Positions 49,752 to 61,930 of a stretch of 64,000 nt of DNA are shown here, piece after piece (the stretch's first letter is position 1; each line of letters begins with the position of its first letter). Source of the DNA: Climacteris rufus (taxonomy: Eukaryota > Chordata > Aves > Passeriformes > Climacteridae); contig VZRZ01008247.1 of the NCBI GenBank assembly GCA_013398175.1, forward strand, positions 578,437-642,436, read 5' to 3'. The position numbers and the translations under genes were made by a program. A model generated the notes under the pieces. That model did no database searches. It had not been told where the DNA came from and was given only the letters and a program-made list of their open reading frames with translations.

Positions 49752-50105
49752 CAGGTTATAGCTTTTTGTTTCTTTTGTTGATGGTTTTTGGTCTCAGACC
49801 ATCTTTGTGCTTGTTTTTCACGTGTCGCAAAATGTGTCAAGTTGGCCCACTGCTCATGAGGCTTGTGCTTCTTGCCTTTGCAAAATTTCCCAAGTTCTCC
49901 TTCTGGTACTGATGGATAAAAGCCATAGCCCTGTCAATGTATTTTGAGGTCACATGCATCTAGCAGAGTTTGACATAATTTTTTCCCAGAACATCCACTC
50001 TGTGGCGCTGGGCCTGTTTCAGCTTCTGGTCATCCAGTTGCATCAGCGGCTCCTTTTCACCCTTTCTTTGTAGATGTCAGGCCTCTCAATCTTTGCTGAG
50101 ACAGT
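49752..50105 (-). pseudogene. Decayed coding-like segment, possible processed pseudogene
   Basis: One minus-strand frame, broken by only a few stops, gives a long charged, Lys/Gln/Arg-rich, helix-like sequence. It includes EPLMQLDDQKLKQAQRHRVD in the upstream part and, after a stop, KNKHKDGLRPKTINKRNKK near its end at a TAA about 49758. A nearby frame gives lysine- and histidine-rich sequence in the middle, suggesting at least one frameshift. This pattern is unlike the Phe/Leu/Ser-rich chance ORFs elsewhere in the window. No introns are apparent, so a retrocopy is plausible, but I see no poly(A) tail or flanking duplications and could not identify the parent gene. It may also be coincidence. 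Confidence 0.3.
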
Positions 50106-53100
50106 GGCAGCAGCAGTGCTCCAAGCACAAGAGACAGACACCAAGCAAGAAGACCTGTGGCAAATCTGGGTTCACCCTCTTAAGCCCAGGCTGTTACCCT
50201 GTGAGACTTGCTCACTGCCCCAGTAGGGGAAGAGGTGCAGTACAGTGACCACATAAACACAGGCATTTTAGAGTGCTGTGTAATGTGCATAGAAGGTAAG
50301 AAAATACATTGGACTTAATTAAATGTGTTATATCCAATCATATTCTGAATAGTAGCTGAAATATTTCAATGGTATTTTCTACACACAGCACCAGTCTGTC
50401 TGACATCCAGTGTAGCAAAATTTTCCTAGTGACAAAGTTTTATCTAATGGGCAAGTGACAATTTAGCAGTAGCATCCATAGTTAAATGAACAGACAATTT
50501 TTCGTTTGCTTAACTACACAACCCAAAATTACAATGGAAAACACACTAATAGACATCTAAGAGCTCTGCACATGTAATTAAATATTGCAAAATCACAGCT
50601 TAGTCAAAAGAAAACTGATAACAAAGAAGAATGTTTTCTGCATTGTTCTGCAGGCTGTACATGCATTAGGCCTTCCTTATAATGATTTATTTAGGTTCAG
50701 TCTTATAAATATTCTTGTTTCTCCATCAGCTGTACCCCTAAAAGAGACCAGGCTCTCCTGCTTTCTCTTGAGGTCTTCCCCATGCATGCAAAGGGATGAG
50801 TGAGGCCATGGGGAGGAAGCAGTGATATGCAAGGAGGTGTAGGACTGCAACTGAGTCTGGATGAATGCATGTCATCCCTTTTCCTGTTCTGGGGAGCTTC
50901 CCAGAACAGAAAGATGCTCTATAACTCCAGAATGGACGTTTCAGCTAAGACAGCTTCTAACCTTGGCTCTGCTGAGAGGAGTGACACATACCACAGACTG
51001 CCAAAACTCCCACAGAGAACTCTCTCTCCACCGTAGAGACAGTTTGCTGTCCAAACATTTTATCTAAGGAAAAAAAAGTTGAGGTTTTTTTCTCCTTTTT
51101 TTTTTTTTTTTTGAAGAGGGGAGTGGGGTGTTTAATGGAAGTGATCAACTCTGCAGTACTTATATCTCTCACTATGTTTTTAATCTAACAAAAAGTAAAT
51201 CGGCTGTGACTCTCTACATTACCTTACACATCAGATTTGCTAAAGGTCATGAACTATGCACAGCTAAACAGCTTCACAGCAAGTGAACCTATCATCACAA
51301 ATATTTCACAATACGATGGAGTGTTTTCTTCTTCCTTTTTTTCCTCTTACTCCAGTTTACTAGAAAATATGAAATGGTTAAGATAAACATAATAAGGGCA
51401 ACCAGGACATTCTGTTCACTTGCCTTTAACCTTTCTGCTGTATCGCTAGTGTGATAATTAATACCAATTAATTTCATAATTCTATCTGCAATTTTGTGCG
51501 TATCAAGCACTTTAGTCTGTAGGAAAAAATAGTGCTGCATTTGATAATCTCTAAGGTAAAGAGTCTTTTTTTATCATTGGTGTTTTTTGAAGATCTGTGC
51601 TTGGCTTGGGAGGGAAGTTAAAATGTGAAAAAGTAAAGTCCTATCCAGAGCAAATGAATTCTACATTTAAAAATAAACTAACGAAGTAAAATTTATTTAT
51701 TAAAATAATCACAGAAACACTGAATTATCATTTCCAACATGAAATTGTGGAGTTCTGGCGTGGTGTGTAGATATAAAATTGTACTATTTCAAGAATGCTT
51801 TCAACCTCAGACCCACATTATCTTTCTCAAAGTAAGCCTTTGCTTGCAAAGAAGACCTGCAAAAAAATTTCCCACAGCATTTTATAGGATTAACAACTTG
51901 CCTAAATGAATTATCTTTAACAGATTCCAGTAACTAGAGAATATGAAGAGGACACAACAGAAAATACATAATATAAAATCAACGTTGAATATACGTCTTT
52001 GCTTTTTCTACTTCTGCATGCATTCCTATCTTTAATTACAATAACACACAACAATATATCCATTGCACTCTCTTGCAATTAGCTGCACATGGATAATGTA
52101 TTTTAGCATATTGCTTTGTATATGCCATGCTAGACCACAAAAGCTATTTATATGATATGTAAGTATAAATTGCATTTACACAATATGCTACAAATTAAGG
52201 ACAACAATGAAAAAAGTAGCAAATATCTGCTAGTATATTAGGCCAACAAAATACTCAGCCAAGAGTTGTCTAGATGGAAAGTTATATGCTTTTATTTAAG
52301 GTTTGCACTTAATTTAAACTGATAAAAAAAGAAAGTTATGCAAAAGCTCATTTCAGTTTACACAAGGCTTATCTCTTTGTTTTATATCATTTAGAAATAA
52401 GCTTAAACCTAAAGAGAGTTTGATCTTAAGCTAAAGAGAGTTTAGCTCTTACCTTGTTCTCTACTTTATTTTAGAATGAGTTCTGTGTAATGAGCTTTAT
52501 AGCCAAAGTCCTCGTTCTACAAGATAACTGTAAAACGTCTTTGCTATACAGTGTGCTATATATTCATGGCTAAAGATGGGGGAAAAGCATGCATTTTATA
52601 ATTACTGTCCAGTAAATGCAATGAGGATTGCAAGAAATTACATGTCCTGAGGAATAAATTTGATTTTAAAATTACAGCACAGTTTACAATTCAAATTATT
52701 TTTCGAAAGGGGGGTACAAGTTACAGTTTCTTTCCTTTTTCCTACCGAAATATGTAGATGTCTAAGTGCAACAGACGACTATGCAATGTATATTTTTGTA
52801 TCGTTTTTAGCTACCTCAGATTTTTTAAGTGAATTGAAACAGTAAATTTTGAAATAAAATCTTTAAAAATGTACTCAACTAACAAGAAAATAAGTGAAAG
52901 AGTTTAAATTAATATAAATTACGAACAGTTCTTTACCATTTTGAATATTCACAGCTATTTACATTTTAAAATTAATATACATACACACCATATACACATA
53001 AAGCATGACAGAAAAGTTCAAAAGGATGCTCTATAAATTTCTATCTACATACAAAAAGGGGGACAAATGCTGTGCAAAGTTAAAATCTTCAACTAGTTAA

Positions 53101-56100
53101 AATTTTTCAAATTAAGATGTTAACTTAGTTAATTCTGAGCTTCTTAGTTTCTTTTGCTTGATAAACAAAATACTGGCCTCACATAATTTATTTGTAACTT
53201 TTTGAAAACCCCAGCTTCCAGGTGAGAAGAGACTTCACTTTCCTAGTGAAATAGAAAAAGTATAATAGATAAGGTTGATTTAGAAACTCTTGCAAATATT
53301 CTGACTTATTCTTCTGTTAAGCATGCAAGTACACTGCTTAAAGTCTTCCCTGTCCAGCCCTGGTTCTCCTAGGAAAACATGTAAACTCAAATATGTGGCT
53401 AGCACAATCAGATAGATTTCCTAAGGGTCATTCTCATCTTCCAACTGAAACATTTTCTTAGAGAAAAACTTCTCTGGAGCAAGTAAAATGAAAAAAAAAA
53501 CATTTATTACTGAGGAAATCTATTTGCCTAATAATGCTCCCTGTTTCTCAAGGTCTTCTCTCAGGAGTTATTCCAGGCTTGCTGCTCATGCAGTCAGAGA
53601 GCTTTGCTGTTCTGGGTTGGTGGCATCTGCCTCAGCAAGAAGCAAAGTGAACCTGGTGGCACACAGATGAAAATCAAAACTTTACTCCAGATCCACTGCT
53701 GGGGGGCCCTTGGTCTCCCCTGGTCTCATAAGGCACATTTCTGCGAGAACCAAGGAAAAGCTCTGATATTTAACAGGTCTTTCCAGCTTCAGCTCTGTGT
53801 TGTCAGACTAGGCTGAGGTTACCAGGTCCTAACTCAGACTCAGATCTGAATGCAGAAATCCCACAAGTACAGCATTAAGAGCACTGAATATTCAAGTTTT
53901 CTCGCTGCTGATTTCTGAGATACAAAGTGGATACCTAAATAAGGATCTAGCTATAAATCTCAGGTTGTATCTACAAAACAGGCAAATAGGGGCATCTTAA
54001 TTTTAATGCCAGTACAATGATCTCGTTTTATAACTTGAGAGAGTTATATCTAAAGAAGTTATAAAAACCTGTTCTTGTATGTATTAGTTCAGATTCCTTT
54101 CTTGTCAAATCTCAAAACTGCAATGGGATCATCTAAAGAAACATAACTGAAATCACCAGCAACACTCTTTCTTCACATTCTAGAGAAACCAAACACTTGC
54201 TTTTCAAACTAGGGCCTGGTGTTGGCTAATGGATAAGGTATTGCACCAAAACAATTTTTCTTAATGGTCATGAAAATATCCCACTGCAAAGATGTCAAGT
54301 CTAGTGTCCTGGTAAGACTGAAGTTTGGAAAATTGCAGCACTCTCTTTTCCTAAACTTTTGTCTCCTTCACACTAGTACTGTTTATTTCCTATCCCATGA
54401 TGCCGTACAACGTCGCTCTGTGTCCTTTAACCTTTTTTTAGCAGTACCTTCCCTTTAAAAATGCATAGACTACTTCCAAAAATGTTTTTAGATCTTAATG
54501 TTATACCAACATAGTTTTTTATGAACTCCTGTATCCAGAGTTACCTTTCTACAACACCAAAACATATGGCAAAATTCCAGACCTGGACGTTTCCTCTCTT
54601 GGGAAGGGTTTGGAGCAGCAGGCATTATTCTCCCAAAAGTACCTCACTCAAGCCCTGGGAAATATACTCATGAAAATCCAGCACAAGGCTGGTACTAGAA
54701 TCATCCAAGTACATCACAATCCTGGTTGACGAAAAGCACTATATACAGGATAATCTGTATCATGGGATGTGGGGTTCAGGATAGGCCAGAAGTTGCATTT
54801 TCCTCATTTTTACATTTGATAGTAGTGGCATGAGTGCAGAGATTTTCTGATGCAGATTAAATGACCTTTTATTAGTGTTGTTTTAAAGGACACAGTCAAA
54901 AATATTTGTGGCACAGGCAATCAGCTTGTGCCTCTGATTTCAGTGTGCGAGCCACCCACAGAGACACTCTGCTGTCACATTACTGGGAGAGGAAGAATAA
55001 ATAAGAAAGTTGCACAGCCAAGCTGCTTCTGCCAGAACCAAAACCAACCACTCATTTTGATAAGCATTCACTCAGGACTTTAATGTTTACATTGTATTTT
55101 CCTTCAGCTGCACTGTTGGGGGATAATTGTGTTTGTATTTGTCCTAATGATGTGATTATGCATTGCATTTGCCCTTTCCATGTGATGTCAAAGGAACTAA
55201 TGGCATGCCCTCAGGATTAAACAAAGCAGTAAGCAAATCTCTAACCAAGGTAGCTACTTGTCTGGGAATAAATATATCCAAAAGAGATTGGGAGAAAAAT
55301 TCTAAAGGCCAGACATCCTGCTTCATCAAGTCTAAATAACTGAATTTCATGCACATAGGGTCTGGTGAAGATACTTTTTGAGGGTCCAGCAGTTTCTACC
55401 TTATCTAAAAAGTTAAAAACTAGTTTACATATTTATTTAGATCATAAAATAGTCATGTTTTGATGTATTGGATCTCTGTAATTTTAAGAAAATTAATCCA
55501 TTCTCACTAGACATATCTTCAAATTCCAAAAGTTTATTATGGCTCTTAACCTGAAAAAGTGCTACTTAAAAATCAACAGACTTCCTTAATTTAGGAGTCT
55601 TAAATTCTAATCTAAATATGCACAAAGCTGACTAAGGAACATTGACCAGACTGTCCTCTTTCTTTCCTATATCAAGTGAACTCTGTATTTTTATAATAAA
55701 GGATAACAGGAGTGCCTATTAAAAGGATTTTCCTTGCCTTGCCTTCATATCAAAGCAGTACAGCATAAATGAACAGCTTCACAATTGAAGGGCTTGGGTT
55801 TTTTTAAATTAGTGGCTATTCTATTTTTTTATTTTTTCAAGTGAACGGAAATTGACCTTCATTGTCTCTTTAGTCATTCCAGCTCAGAATCAAAGAGCAC
55901 GTTAATTATAACCATTTAAAACTTAACAGTTGAAGCCTTTTGATGTAATATCACATTCATTTCTAATTAACTGTACATATGTCTTGCTGAGTTATCCAAT
56001 AATTCTTGAGATCTGTCAGCATAAAACCTTAATAAAAGCACGAACACTTCAGGATGAAGATTAGACAATTCTTATATAAGAAGAAACAGAAGGTGACAGG

Positions 56101-57049
56101 GAACAAGACTGCCTATAGGAAGAAATCTCTGCCTAACTGCTTTTCCTAATATTCTTTAAAACATGGGTTCTCTTTCTGCTGCTGCTGCATAGCAGCTCAA
56201 TGCCCTGAGAGTCTGGGTTCTTAATTTTACTTTTATAAGTAAAACTAAAATACCACTAAAAAAAATTTAATTTGATCAAGCATAAGCATTTCCTTTCTGT
56301 GGCTACTTATGGCCTGTGTCCTAAACCTGACCCTTCAAAAATAGTGAAAGCCATTCCAGCAGTTAGTGGAGGAAGCTGAAGTCAAGAAGATGCTCTCCCT
56401 CTCCCAATGAAACTCTTCTCTCCAGTGAACAGATTTACTGGGTGTGGTGTTGGAGCTGGATTGTGGGCTTGGCAGTAAGGCTCCAGCAATGTGCCTGGAC
56501 TATTTAGGACCTTAATTTTGTTTCTCTGAAAATGAAACTACTAATTCATCAAGAATTAACATTAACACACATTTATGGGGTGTGGCACCCATTAACATCA
56601 TTATCCTTAACATCTTTACTCCCAAAAATGTCATCTTGAAAAGAAACTTCACAACATGGTTCCAAATATGATTTTTGTTCCATACAACACTTAAATTGGC
56701 AATCATCTAAAGAGCAGGACCCAGGAAAAGATCCAAACCCATGGATCCAAACTCTGCTTTATTCAGAGCTGCATCTATCATCCAAGGGATGGATTTGTTC
56801 GAGTGGTTTTTAACTTGGTGTGGGAAAGATAAGAGCAGGTTGATTCTCCACTCTGTTTCTTCCCTTCAGCTTTGCACCCTACATGAGGTAGAACAAACCT
56901 GAACCGAGCGCTATCCTGAGAGCTCTGTTCACGCCACTACGTACAGCTGCTTACAGCCAAGGAATATATAATGGAGAGCAATCTCTTTGCTCTAAGTAGT
57001 GAAACTTAGGGGATAGAGGTCATCTTTGTCAACAGTGGTAACCATAAAC
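50106..57049. other. Non-genic AT-rich stretch
   Basis: No gene recognised. Contains T17 at 51096-51112, a repeated TAAAGAGAGTTT (about 52411 and 52433), AT-rich motif-dense sequence at 52560-52830 and 55860-56060, and unique DNA. The frames at 51295-51540 (-) and 54264-54458 (+) have no domain. Confidence 0.6.
51096..51112. repeat. Poly(T) run, 17 bases
   Basis: T17 on the plus strand, the longest homopolymer in the window. No minus-strand retroposon body can be recognised next to it. Confidence 0.9.
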
Positions 57050-57054
57050 CAGGG
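57050..57054. repeat. Target-site duplication, left copy (CAGGG)
   Basis: Identical to 57585-57589, immediately outside the TG end of the LTR. Confidence 0.9.
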
Positions 57055-57268
57055 TGTATTGGTTCTAACTGGTTCAGCAGCCCTGCCAATGCTGTGCTTC
57101 AGTTGATAACACAGCAGTGTTTCGGCTACTGCTGAGCAGCACTGTCCCTCTAACATTCTCCCCCATCAAGGGGCAGGGAGTGGGCAAGACCTTGGGAGGG
57201 AAAACAAGCAGGCCAGCTGACCCAAAGGAACCAAAGTGATATTCCATACCATATGATGTCAGCTCAGA

Positions 57269-57275
57269 TATAAAA
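57269..57275 (+). promoter_or_regulatory. LTR TATA box TATAAAA
   Basis: Consensus TATA element about 215 bases into the solo LTR, on the plus strand; transcription would leave the LTR towards higher coordinates. Confidence 0.8.
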
Positions 57276-57462
57276 GCCAAGAGAGAGAGGAGGAAGGGGG
57301 GGCATTCTTTAATGTCTGCCTTCCCACAGAACCACTACGCATGCTGAGGCCCTGCTTCCTGGGACGTGCCTGAACATCGCTTGCTGATGGGAAGTAGAGA
57401 TTGACTTTCCTTCTTTTTGCTTATGTGTGCACAGACCCTTGCTTTCGCTTCTCTATTGTTTC

Positions 57463-57468
57463 AATAAA
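57463..57468 (+). terminator. LTR poly(A) signal AATAAA
   Basis: Consensus signal at the expected R-region position. Downstream T/G-rich sequence with TTGTCCC follows within about 40 bases. Confidence 0.75.
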
Positions 57469-57584
57469 AACTGCCTTATCTCGACCCACTGATTCATCTT
57501 GTCCCTTCCCCTGTCCCTCTGGGGGAGGGAGCTATAGGGCAGCTTGGTGGGCACCTGGCCCCTGGCCAGAGTCAAACCATCACA

Positions 57585-57589
57585 CAGGG
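57585..57589. repeat. Target-site duplication, right copy (CAGGG)
   Basis: Perfect match to 57050-57054; fixes the right end of the LTR. Confidence 0.9.
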
Positions 57590-60500
57590 TAAGAGTCACA
57601 GTCTTGTGGAGGAATAGAGAAACCACAACCAAATGACTGGAAACCCTTTGGAAAGAGGGGAGGAAGTTCTACGGGAGGATGCTGGAAAGACCAAAACATC
57701 AAAATCAGAGGGAGAAGCAGCTGTGCTGATTTTTCTTAATTATAAATTGGATGCTATTTGAAGGTTACTCTAGGAGAAAAGTTTACAACACAGCTCTGAA
57801 GAAGGTCCAGCACAACTGGAAAAAAATGTGAATTCACATTATTCTGAGGGATGTAATTTATTATGGGTTATTGCTACCTTTGGGAGGATGAAAATCGTTA
57901 TGTACTGGATAATTAGAGCAGTCAGGAAAAAAAGCAAGGGGCAATAGTAGGAACCACTGGAGAAAACCCATATATTACATTTTCATTTATGAAAGTGTGA
58001 CACATCATAAGTTAAGCTACTGCACATTCTGCTCTGATGATCTTCATTGAAATCAGTGAGCAGGCAGGAGTGAAGAAATGTCAATCACACTGAAAGAGTG
58101 ATGTCCCCAAGAAAAAGTTTTACTTTATTTTATTTATTGATAATCCTTTGTACTTAGTAGATAGGTGCATTATTTTGTTTTCACTTCAACGGGCTTTTTG
58201 TCCCACTGAAAATTTGTAAGCAGTAAGCTTATTCCTGCCAAGGTCTGGGAAGAATCAGACAGAAGAACTTCTGTTGCATAATTCTGTATCCAGTTAGACT
58301 TAAAATAAAAGCATATAATTGACCACAAAAATTAGTTTTGTCCTCATAAAATCTTTCCAAAAAATACTGAAAGGAAATTATGTCACTGAAAATATTTTGT
58401 ATTCAAATGTTTTTGTTTAGCTTCTCATCATAGCCAACTAGCTGTCATGAAAGCACTTTCATATTTACAATGTTTCTCAGCATGAATGATCCCAAAATGT
58501 TTTGGGTTTAGTTTCTTTTGGTTTTTTTTTCCTTTGCAAATGAGAAAAAATTCACCACTGAAATGGAGTCCCTTTGGCTTGGAAGAAGGCATACAACTAA
58601 ATAAATGAGATATGAAAAGGACATGCAACTATAAAATGAACTAAATTATGCTCAGTGCTTAAAAGCAAAACTATGCACCATAGAAGTGTGATCAGAATGG
58701 TTTTAATATCCATACATTGTTTCTGGTTTGAGGGTCTGCACTCACAAAGCTTATAATAGAAATTGACCTAGGAAACTAGAAGCTCTTGGTCTCTATGGTT
58801 CTGTGATATATGAAACTTAATTTATCAGCCTTTAAGCTCTTGTTGCTCTTGCCCTAACCACATGCAAGTTGAGCTCGGGACAAATTCAAATGCAATTCTC
58901 CAACTTGAGCTACCTGTAGAGCAAGAATTAATTTATCAGCATGCTGGCCATTTCCTCAGTGTAGTTATACCCAGTGTCTGGTAAATGGATGGTATAATTA
59001 CCATTCATGAGTCTGAAAAACTAATGGTTGAATCTGCAGGAACTTTAGGTTCTTTCCCCTTTTTCAGCTCTGACAAGAGGAGGCAAAATACAATTTCTTC
59101 AGGTATGACGTAGAGCTATTCAAAGACATATCTATGTTCATTTTGTTCTTGCTTCTAATCTCCACTGGAAATTGTCCTCTCAACATCCATAGAAAGGCAG
59201 TCACTATTATTTACAATGTCCAAGTTTAATCCAGTCTACCTTAATGGACTTATTACAGCAATCACTTTTGAAGTGTGATGGCCAGTTTACCAAAAAACTA
59301 AAAGATTTTCTAATACATCTTTCCTACACGAAATGCCATTCAGGCACTCACTACCAATGCCAAGCAGAGGTTAGCAGCTTGCATGATCAAAAAATCATCA
59401 CAGTCAATAAGGTTGAAGAAACTTTCTGCACAGAAACAAGTTCTAGACAAAATAGCAACAGCTGCTTATTATGAAAACCTGAAAGATTGTGATGACAGAA
59501 CTGAAAATCCTGAACAAAAGAAACTTGCATTGGAAAGGAGTTATCTAGACATTTATATTTAATGAATGTGAAAGTGCCATTTTGTGGGAAACAAAATAGA
59601 GAAAATCCATGGGATGCTTCTTTAACTCCTCCGTTTTTTGAGCCAATAAAAGACAAAGCTGGGAAAGGAAGCCTGGGAATGAAATATCTGCTATCACATA
59701 CTGCCATGTCATTCTTCTCAGAAATTCAATCTGAAGCAGTTTGGGTTTTCATCTGTGTTACTTGACCTACCAGGTTATTCCAGAGCATCCAGGCTCTGAC
59801 AGTCGAAGGCCACATTCTCCATTCCTGGATGAGTCTATCTGTGCTTCTCCATAGACTTTAGCACTCATCTTACACATTTTTCACATTTTTAATGATTAAC
59901 AGTCTGTTGTCTTTATAGGCAACACAAACCTCCCTGTTCACCCTTTTTCTCCCTGAGTAATCATCACTTTTTGCCTATTGTGTTACTTCTACTCCCAGTT
60001 ATACCAGTGCAACTCATCTCTGAAGAAAAGAGAATGACAATACTTCAGAACTGAAAAGAAACACAAGTCTTTGGTGTTCCAAAATTTCCATGTACTGTTT
60101 TTCAGAACAACCCAAGGAGCTGATGAGATGAAATGGATGCTCTAAACTTCAAGCTCTGATCTGCTATCCCAGGTGTCAACTTGCTAAAGGATGTTTTAAA
60201 TATCCGTCCTTTTTATCTGTGTTTCCCAATCCCCAAATCAGTATTCAAATATTTATATTAATTTGTAAATTTATTTCCCTGCCTATATTTTGACCAACAG
60301 TGTTCTCACTCTTGTTCTTGCTCTGTCCTGCTGGTGGCAGTGAATGGCTGCGTGGGTCCTTGGCCACGTGCTGAGGCAAAACCTACACATATAAACAGGG
60401 TGCACTTCTGAGGCAAAACACATTTCTTTGTTCATCTTGCAGGAACTACAGTTGCAAACTTAAACATTTCAGGTTTAAGTTCTTATTTCCATCTGTCTGT

Positions 60501-61754
60501 AAGGAGCCTGAAGGAAAGAATTTCTGCCTTCTGCAAAAATTAAAGGAGAGGATGCCCAGGATTAATTGAAGTCTCTGTTTTGGGCACTGAACATTACAAA
60601 CATAGCAAGGGAGTCTCCTTACCCACATAACAGAAAGAAAGAAAAGGTCTGAAAATCAGAAGAATGTAAAGGTGATATTTCTTATTCCAAATTATAGGCA
60701 GAAAATGTCAAGTTTAGTAATACTACTTCAGAATTACTCACAATGAAGTCTCCATTGGGTCAAAGACACCACAGATCAACAGGTAGGGTAGATGAGAAAT
60801 GACAAAGCTTGCAATTCCCAGTACAAAAGAGAGGGGGGGAAAAGGGGGTAGGGAGAATAGCCTGGAAATTATGATCACATAATTTAAACGTTTTCAAATC
60901 TGCTTGGCCTTGTAGAGTTGCTTCTAAGATGCCAGCGAAGAAGGCTGCTGCAGCATGTCAGCAGTTATTCCTGAGAACTCCTGGAGGAAGGGGAAGGTAT
61001 CAGAGGCCTAAGGAATAAAAATCAGTGTCTCTCTTTAAAGGAGGAAAAAGTTTGAGTTGACACAACTTCACTTCTGTTTCAGATACCAAAAAACCCCAAA
61101 ATTGATAAAAATTAATTACCTAGAAGAAAAAGAAGAGAGTGAGAGTTTATCAAAAAAGCCTTGTTCCAAACCATTCTTGTATCCTTCTAGGGCAATGTAA
61201 TAACTGACTTTAGTGAAGTGTCTATTTGCTACTTGATCCTAGCAAATATATTCTAGATTAAATGTCCATAGGATGGAAAAACACTGGTAGATAACAAAAC
61301 CTATGGAGCATTTTCTAGTGTGGCACTGAGAGACTGGAAAGATGTAGTGACTAAAGTTCTGTAAGGGTCTTTCCTTCATGCAGTATTTTCAGTATGCCTG
61401 CTAACTACCTCAGTAGACAGATACTGGCAACACTAAACTGGAAGGGACTGAAATCATGTTCGAGGACAAAATAACAATTAAAAAAGAGATCTTGTTAAGG
61501 AAAAGTGAAATGTTATTCACGTATAAAAAAAAAAAATCCAAAACAGATTTATAAGCTGCTGGAAATGTTGCAGTTCTTCTGAAACTGATTGAAAGATTAT
61601 AAAGCATAACAAGTTAAACATGAGTTCATAACACCATGCTGTTGCTATAATAAATGAAAAAAAAGGGCAAACAACACACAAGACTTCTAATTAGGATTAC
61701 AGATGGCAAAATTTACAAAGGGATCCTTCTGTTCCATCCAGCATCAACAAGAGT
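57590..61754. other. Non-genic stretch
   Basis: No gene recognised. Holds the G-rich tract at 60833-60853 and a direct repeat GAGGCAAAAC spaced about 40 bases apart (about 60372 and 60410). CTATGGTTCTGTGATATATG near 58794-58813 may be the tail of a very old plus-strand CR1 copy. Frames at 59244-59474 (+) and 59387-59707 (-) show no domain. Confidence 0.6.
60833..60853 (+). other. Potential G-quadruplex tract
   Basis: G7-AAAA-G5-TA-GGG. The G7 run can provide two G triplets, giving four runs with loops of 1, 4 and 2 bases. Set in AT-rich DNA with no known gene beside it. Confidence 0.55.
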
Positions 61755-61930
61755 GTTGGTATAAATATATCTCGTGACCATAATTCAAGGAAGATGCAGA
61801 AAAAACAGACAAGTGTAGAGAAGAGCAATAAGAACAATGAGAGCTAGAAAACACCCTTGGTTGGGGACGGTAGACAAAATTAAAAGAGAAACCAAGGAAA
61901 GACATAGTAAATCTTTCAAAAGCAGAATAA
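61755..61930 (+). mobile_element. CR1 LINE fragment, degraded
   Basis: GACCATAATTCAAGGAAGAT, GTGTAGAGAAGAGCAATAAG, AACAATGAGAGCTAGAAAAC and a later AGAGAAACCAAGGAAAG block match, in order, the CR1 segment reading 'gaaactggagagagtgcagagaagagcaacaagaatgatcag...ctagaaaacatgcc...agagagaaactcaaggagctc'. Orientation is plus. It covers the region before the CR1 3' end; no frame survives and both edges are approximate. Confidence 0.5.

Larger units (their letters stand above)
57055..57584 (+). mobile_element. Solo LTR of an avian endogenous retrovirus, 530 bp
   Basis: The element starts TGTATTGGTTC and ends AACCATCACA, with perfect 5-bp direct repeats CAGGG on both sides. Inside, in plus-strand order, are a TATAAAA box (57269-57275), a purine-rich stretch, and an AATAAA signal (57463-57468), about 190 bases apart, followed by about 115 bases of U5-like sequence. 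This complete U3-R-U5 order sets the orientation. There is no internal proviral sequence on either side, so it is a solo LTR. The 5-bp duplication suggests a class III (ERVL-like) element, though family assignment needs a repeat library. Both core signals are intact, so it could still start or end transcripts. The frames at 57074-57280 (-) and 57401-57592 (+) lie in it and are not genes. Confidence 0.92.

Noticed and set aside
60290..60420. Possible LTR piece with ACATATAAAC and CpGs
   Set aside because: No TG...CA ends, no flanking duplication and no poly(A) signal at suitable spacing.
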